This document shows, one piece after another, positions 59,251-64,000 of a DNA stretch of 64,000 nucleotides. Positions within the stretch are counted from its first letter, which is position 1. Each line of letters starts with the position of its first letter. The stretch covers positions 19,748,048 to 19,812,047 of the forward strand of contig OZ024884.1 in the NCBI GenBank assembly GCA_964017185.1. Reading direction: 5' to 3'. The notes below the pieces were generated by a model. It was not told the origin of the DNA and ran no database searches. It was given only the letters and a program-made list of their open reading frames with translations. Source of the DNA: Rugalucina vietnamica. Lineage: Eukaryota > Mollusca > Bivalvia > Lucinida > Lucinidae. The position numbers and the translations under genes were made by a program.

Positions 59251-59399
59251 GGGGATATAATAAATGAAGGACCAAGCACACGCTTATAGGAAGTAAGAAG
59301 GAACATAACCAGAACAAACATGGACGTGATTTATTTTCATGTTTGTGGACTTTGAAGACATAATTGTCGTGAAAATGCTAACACTGACTTGTAAGTCCA

Positions 59400-60790
59400 T
59401 TAATAAGAGCTCGCCTGACTTTTGCTTTGTCACTTAATCTATTAAAATCTATGACCCATGACATTGACCTCAAGGTCACTCAGGTGGGTCATGATGGTAC
59501 AACATAAAACTTAGATCAATATCTACCAACATGCAAAGTATCAACTTGATCCATCTACATATCGAAGAGATATAGACTTATAAAGACTTTAACCAAAAAC
59601 TTTAACAGAAAATTTCTTAGTCCGTGACCTTGACCTAATAGTCTTCCAGGTGGGTCGTGATGATACAACATAAAACTTCGGACCAATATCTACCAACATG
59701 CAAAGTATCAACTTGATCCATCAACACATTCAAGAGATATAGACTTATAAAAACTTTAACCAAAAACTTTAATACACAATTTCTAAGTCCGTGACCTTGA
59801 CCTCAAGGTCACCCAGGTGGGTCATGATGATGCAGCATAAAACTTCAGACCAATATCTACCATTATGCAAAATATCAACTTGATCCATCAACAACTTCAA
59901 GAGATATATACTCCTAAAAACTTTAACCAAAAACTTGAGCAACGCCGACGTAAACGCTAACGCCGACGCCGGGGTGACTGCAACAGCTCTTCCTGCACTT
60001 TCGTACAGGCGAGCTAAAACTAATTTGACATGTTTTAGGATTGCTACAGCAAGGCACATCTACGTATATTTTGTTAACTTCCAACGACTGTGCATTATCC
60101 AACAGTTTGTACTTCTTCCCTCATTAGATAACCCATTAGATAAGAGCTGTCGCAGGACAGCGTAGCTCGCCTGACTTGTGCTTTGCCACTAAATCTATTA
60201 AAATCTATGACCTATGACATTGACCTCAAGGTCACTCAGGTGGGTCATGATGGTACAGCATAAAACTTAGATCAATATCTACCAACATGCAAAGTATCAA
60301 TTTGATCCATCAACATGTTCAAGAGATATAACCTTAAAGCAAAAACTTTCACACAAAATTTCTTAGTCCGTGACCTTGACCTAAAGGTCACCCAGGTGAG
60401 TCGTGATGATACAGCATAAAACTTCAGACCAATATCTGCCAACATGCAAAGTATCAAGTTGGTCCATCACCATATTCAAGAGATATAGACTTATAAAAAA
60501 CTTTAACCAAAAACTTTAATACAAAATTTCTAAGTCCGTGACCTTGACCTCAAGGTCACCCAGGTGGGGCATGATGATACAGCATAAAACTTCAGACCAA
60601 TATCTACCAACGTGCAAAATATCAACTTGATCCATCTACAACTTCAAGAGATATAGACTCGTAAAAACTTTAACCAAAAACTTTAACATTTGAGCAATGC
60701 CGACGCTAACGCTAACGCCGACGCCGACGCCGGTGTGACCGCAATACCTCTTCCTGTACTTTCGTACAGGCGAGCTAATAAAGGATGTAT
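59400..60790. repeat. Tandem 'TGACCTCAAGGTCA' repeat, two full elements in unit D
   Basis: Two consecutive elements, about 59,405-60,018 and 60,146-60,778. Each starts near AGCTCGCCTGACTT and ends GACGCCGG.GTGAC...TTTCGTACAGGCGAGCTA; the ends are inverted repeats. Each holds three ~190-bp subunits with GTGACCTTGACCTCAAGGTC. The second looks like a unit-specific extra insertion and explains most of the greater length of unit D. Confidence 0.7.
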
Positions 60791-60795
60791 GTTCA

Positions 60796-62070
60796 TTAGA
60801 TATCTATCTGACACAGTTCTTCAAGCTTGGTAGAGCATTCTACATCTCCAAAGTCAAAATTCCAATTACTGTGCATCATCACGCAGTTTCCACTAGTTCC
60901 TTCGTTTGGCTGGTCAGCGTTCCATGGAATATTCTTCACAAGATCACCATTATTCCATCTAAAGACACCTTCTTCTGCAATGTCACTAGCTCCTACGTAT
61001 ACGTATGCAGATCCAGCTGAAACACGTATTAAAACTATTAATAATAGCAAATGCCACAAAATATACAGCTGAGATACCTAATGTACCTCTAAAATAGAAA
61101 CTTGACGCGTTTCGAACTGCTCTTGGGCTTGGCACAGAAAAGAATGTTTTATTACTAGGCTTATTACTACATACCTGCTCGGAGGTACTCTTTCATGAAT
61201 TTGAAGGCTTCTGTGGAATTGAAGATCATAAGGTGCCCCACTTCCCTTTGGCATTTTTTTTCTCAGATTGAAACCAGTCTGACTTATGATTTTTATCGTG
61301 TCTCCAGCAAAGATTAAGCCTTTTATTGTACATGCAGTTTGAAGGACATGTCTTCTCTTGAGAAGCTGAAATAAATGGCCACAACTTTTTAACATGCAAA
61401 CGCGACAACTGATGAATTTTCCGAGAAAGTTTTTTTTTGTAGCACAACATGATAAAATCACCTCGATCCAAATTTGTCCTAAATAGAAACTTATTTCTTT
61501 TTATTCGTGCAGTTTTATTTTCTATTATTAGTATTGTATGCAGTTTACCGCCCGGTGTCTGGTTTCATCAATTCTTGAACTTTCTTTTTTTATTCCATAG
61601 AATCCCAGGTCTTTAAGAGATACATGTAGGGCCCGGTCTTTTAGTCTTTCAAGCGTCACTTGAACCCGAATTTCCTCTTATATGACCCAGGATTTAAAGA
61701 GCATTAAAATCGTTAATTTGTGCATCACTAAATATCATCGAAAGTGATATAGCAAATACCAAAATTAAGGAACATAATGTAACGGAAGGAGCACTTGAAT
61801 ATTTAACATACCGGTATTTAGCATTATTACCTTTATCTCGTTGAAGCTCTTCTAAGCAGGACTCAATGTCTGATAGTCTATCCCCTATTTTCTCTACCGC
61901 CACCAGTCTGTCGTTTATTTCTTCTATTCTACTCTCCAGACGCATGGTTTTAGCAAGTAGCTTTTCTTCATAATCAAACTTTGAACATGACGGTTCGAAT
62001 CCCGCGGCAATCAGGCAAGAAAATGCCCAAAAACAAAATAAAAGCTATGAACTTCGATGGTAGTCGACAT
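60796..62070 (-). pseudogene. Lectin D: C-type lectin gene with two frameshifts
   Basis: Exons by homology: 62070-61831 (240 nt), 61365-61175 (191 nt), 61016-60796 (221 nt). Exon 1 is one base shorter than in C, inside the signal-peptide codons (TTTTGTTTTTGGGC for TTTTGTTTTGTGGGC), which brings a UGA in frame 20 codons from the start. Exon 2 is two bases longer, within the run CATTTTTTTTCTCAG near 61,252-61,261, shifting the frame after a Ser-Glu-Lys. Exon 3 is intact (VYVGASDIAEEGVF, NADQPNEG, NWNFDFGDVEC, CQIDI). All splice sites are conserved. Both lesions touch homopolymers, so sequencing or assembly error must be excluded. If real, the gene is dead. Confidence 0.7.
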
Positions 62071-62157
62071 GTTATTCCGAATCTAAGTGCTTATTTATTA
62101 TTCATATTCATATAAAAGCCCGTCATAAAACATCTGTCTACAGTTTTTAAGCATTCG

Positions 62158-62750
62158 ATGACAACGAAAAACGATAGTACACAGCTGATCAACGACTTGT
62201 TTTCTCTTCACGAACAGATCTTAAGAACGAAAAATTCAAGCTTCAAGAGTACAGCCTACCTTGCACTACCTTACTCATCGGAAATCTACACTCAGGTTTT
62301 TAGACACCCAACGTTTTCTCCGATGCTGCTATTTCTTGTACTTTTTTTAATTAAGTTAAGAGGATGTTTCCTTTCTTACTTCAAGCCAAAGAGGTTCAAG
62401 TGGTCAATGACACGGCTAGAAAGTCGGATATTGCAATTCCAAAAAAAAAACAAATTATACGAGGAATTGAAGAACAGCCAAAAATGGGAGAAGAGGAACG
62501 CATAGTAAGACAACATGAGCGCGACATTGCCGACATCAAAGATTTCCAGTATTAGGTCAAAGAAACTCAAGTTGTCAAGGTTGACCTTTCTAGGGACATA
62601 CACACGACCACCTGTCTGAACTGCAACTTTTCTTGCCATGAAAATTGTATTTATGCAGATGATGATCAAAAACATTTTGTGCCAGGCAATGGAGAATAGA
62701 ATTTGTAGTGAATGTCTGGATAAAGCCTATGCCTACTAAGAAAGGACAAA
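62158..62750 (+). pseudogene. Divergent Cys-rich gene fragment, copy D (disrupted)
   Basis: Homologous to 56,801-57,247. LFSLHEQILRTK lies near 62,196 and EEERIVRQHERDIA near 62,490. TAG replaces the CAG codon at 62,552-62,554 (TATTAGGTCAAAG against TATCAGGTCAAAG). A 1-nt insertion in CAAAAACATTTTGTGCC near 62,667 breaks the Cys-rich part. Confidence 0.55.
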
Positions 62751-62914
62751 ATAACCACTGTCCTATAGGCAATCAGCTCTGCATTTGGGGCGCCCAAAAT
62801 TCATCCATATCATTTCATGAAAGTTTTGCTTCAAAGCCCGAAACGACATAACACACCCATGATCTTGGATATCAGTTAATGGAATGATAAAACAACCAAA
62901 AGTATGTTTTATAC

Positions 62915-63705
62915 GTACTTATCTACAATTCTTTAGTTTTCCAAGTGTGTTTCCTTTTCCTTCTCCTTCAAAGGTTTGATCATCACTCATATTTTTTTTT
63001 CAATTTGTTAATTCTGTTAATATAAAACAAAACTTTATAGGCTCGTATTTTGTTGTTTATCACTTTTTAGCCCATTGGAATCACTGGCCCATTCTTAAAT
63101 TTTGAAAGTACTGGATAGACCAAAGAAGCATAAAATACTTCTTCCTTATACGTTTGACGAAACAAAGATCACTCTGCAGTCACATGGAGACATACCTTCA
63201 ATCCACCAGTTGCTATAAAATTGCTGAAACTAGAATTGTCTAGCCCCACTTCTGAGCTTTTTTTCGGGATGAGAAAACAATGACAGGTAACAATCCCAAG
63301 CTAGATCTTATCAGAACAAAAAATGTCAACTAGTTCTCAAGATATTGAGCGGAAACACAATTCTGAAGTAAATCAAGGGCCGTAACTCCGTCAAAATTTT
63401 TTGAAAAATCATGGGTAACAATCACAAGCTCTTGTCAATGTTACATGTAATGTGCATACAAAATTTTGTCAGATTCTGTCAACTCGTTCTCAAGATATTG
63501 AGCGGAAACAAAATTCTGTAGTATATTAAGGGCCGTTACTCCGTCAAAATTTTGCAAAAACATGATGGGTAACAATCACAAGCTAGATCCTGTCAATGTT
63601 GATCCGCATACAAAATTTGATTTGATTTTGTCAATTCGTTCTCAAGATATTGAGCGGAATCGAAATTCTGATGTAAATCAAGGGCTGTAACTCTGTCAAA
63701 ATTTT

Positions 63706-63738
<33 letters not shown>

Positions 63739-64000
63739 ATAGCCTACGGTAACAGTCCCAAGCTAGATCTTGTCAATGTGGATGTGTATACAAAATTTGG
63801 CCAGATTCTGTGAATTTATTCTCATGAAATTGAGCGGAAAAGCGGAAACGATATTCTGACATAAGTCAAGGGCCGTAACTCTGTCAAAATTTTGCGTAAA
63901 ATGACGGGTAACAATCTCAAGCTCGATCTTGTCAATCTTGATGGCATACAAAATTTGGTCAGATTCTGTCAATTCGCTCTTAAAATAATGAGCGGAAACC
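62915..64000. repeat. Start of a further lectin unit, with ~150-bp repeat array
   Basis: From ACTTATCTACAATTCTTTAG the sequence follows the beginning of units C and D. 63,260 to the end is array 3 of the ~150-bp repeats, with an A30 run at 63,707-63,736. A lectin gene is expected beyond the window on the minus strand. Confidence 0.75.

Larger units (their letters stand above)
45570..64000. repeat. Tandem duplicated lectin units B, C, D and start of the next
   Basis: Units begin near 45,570 (B), 53,610 (C), 57,960 (D) and 62,915 (fourth). They share, in order: ACTTATCTACAATTCT.TAG and CTCCTTCAAAGGTTTGATC (C onward), GTGCTCTTGAC.TTTTTGACG, the '150-bp' repeats, CACACGCTTATAG, lectin exons 3, 2 and 1 (minus strand), a divergent TATA region, the Cys-rich fragment (+) and AACAACCAAAAGTATGTT. 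Unit lengths are about 8.0 kb (B, including a ~4.2-kb Naiad insertion), 4.35 kb (C) and 4.95 kb (D). Units C and D are more alike than either is to B. The array continues beyond the window. Confidence 0.85.

Noticed and set aside
58592-59289. Proteins with the repeated NNPKLDLVNVDVHTKF-type motif
   Set aside because: They arise from the ~150-bp non-coding tandem repeat; frames break between units and differ between arrays.

Overview
The window looks like nuclear DNA of a bivalve mollusc. The coding exons have GT/AG introns, the intergenic DNA is AT-rich and crowded with short interspersed repeats of bivalve type, and there is a lectin array and a Naiad-type Penelope-like retroelement (PLE). 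The species assignment is inference. Only about 5 of the 64 kb is host coding sequence; the rest is repeats, introns and unassigned DNA.

Layout. 1-20,500: no host gene recognised. It holds a diverged 1.7-kb direct duplication, tRNA-derived SINEs, several miniature inverted-repeat elements (one carrying four perfect TGACGTCA sites), a 180-bp tandem array, a G40 run and GAT microsatellites. 21,431-25,294 (+): a possible two-exon gene for a 119-aa membrane protein of unknown family, whose intron holds a ~1.9-kb inverted repeat. 25,832-38,953 (+): a complete 13-exon MAP3K12/MAP3K13 (DLK/LZK) kinase gene, 2,763 nt of CDS, 920 aa. It has the palmitoylation-type Gly-Cys-Leu site, the whole kinase domain, leucine zippers and a C-terminal segment like the calcium-switch hexapeptide of long DLK-1. 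Its introns hold a three-unit interspersed repeat and an 896-bp element with 33-bp inverted ends. 38,954-43,500: repeats only.

43,549-62,070 (-): four tandem three-exon genes (A-D) for secreted C-type lectins, each with signal peptide, coiled-coil neck and one carbohydrate-recognition domain. A and C are intact; B has an 8-nt insertion, and D has a 1-nt loss and a 2-nt gain. B, C and D are each headed on the opposite strand by a copy of a Cys/His-rich fragment, open only in C. The duplicated units are about 4-5 kb and the window ends inside the next one.

The most notable object is a Naiad element at about 49,395-53,608 (+), inserted in the unit of lectin B. It has an N-terminal GIY-YIG endonuclease and a C-terminal reverse transcriptase in one 1,077-codon frame, broken only by three UGA codons that all fall where the family has cysteine, one of them in the CxC linker motif. 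A near-canonical SECIS-like RNA fold (AUGA/GA core, 10-bp helix II, AA in the apical region, 20 paired positions in helix I) spans 52,944-53,043, and the UAA stop codon supplies its apical adenines. The element is therefore read as a selenoprotein-encoding retrotransposon rather than a pseudogene.
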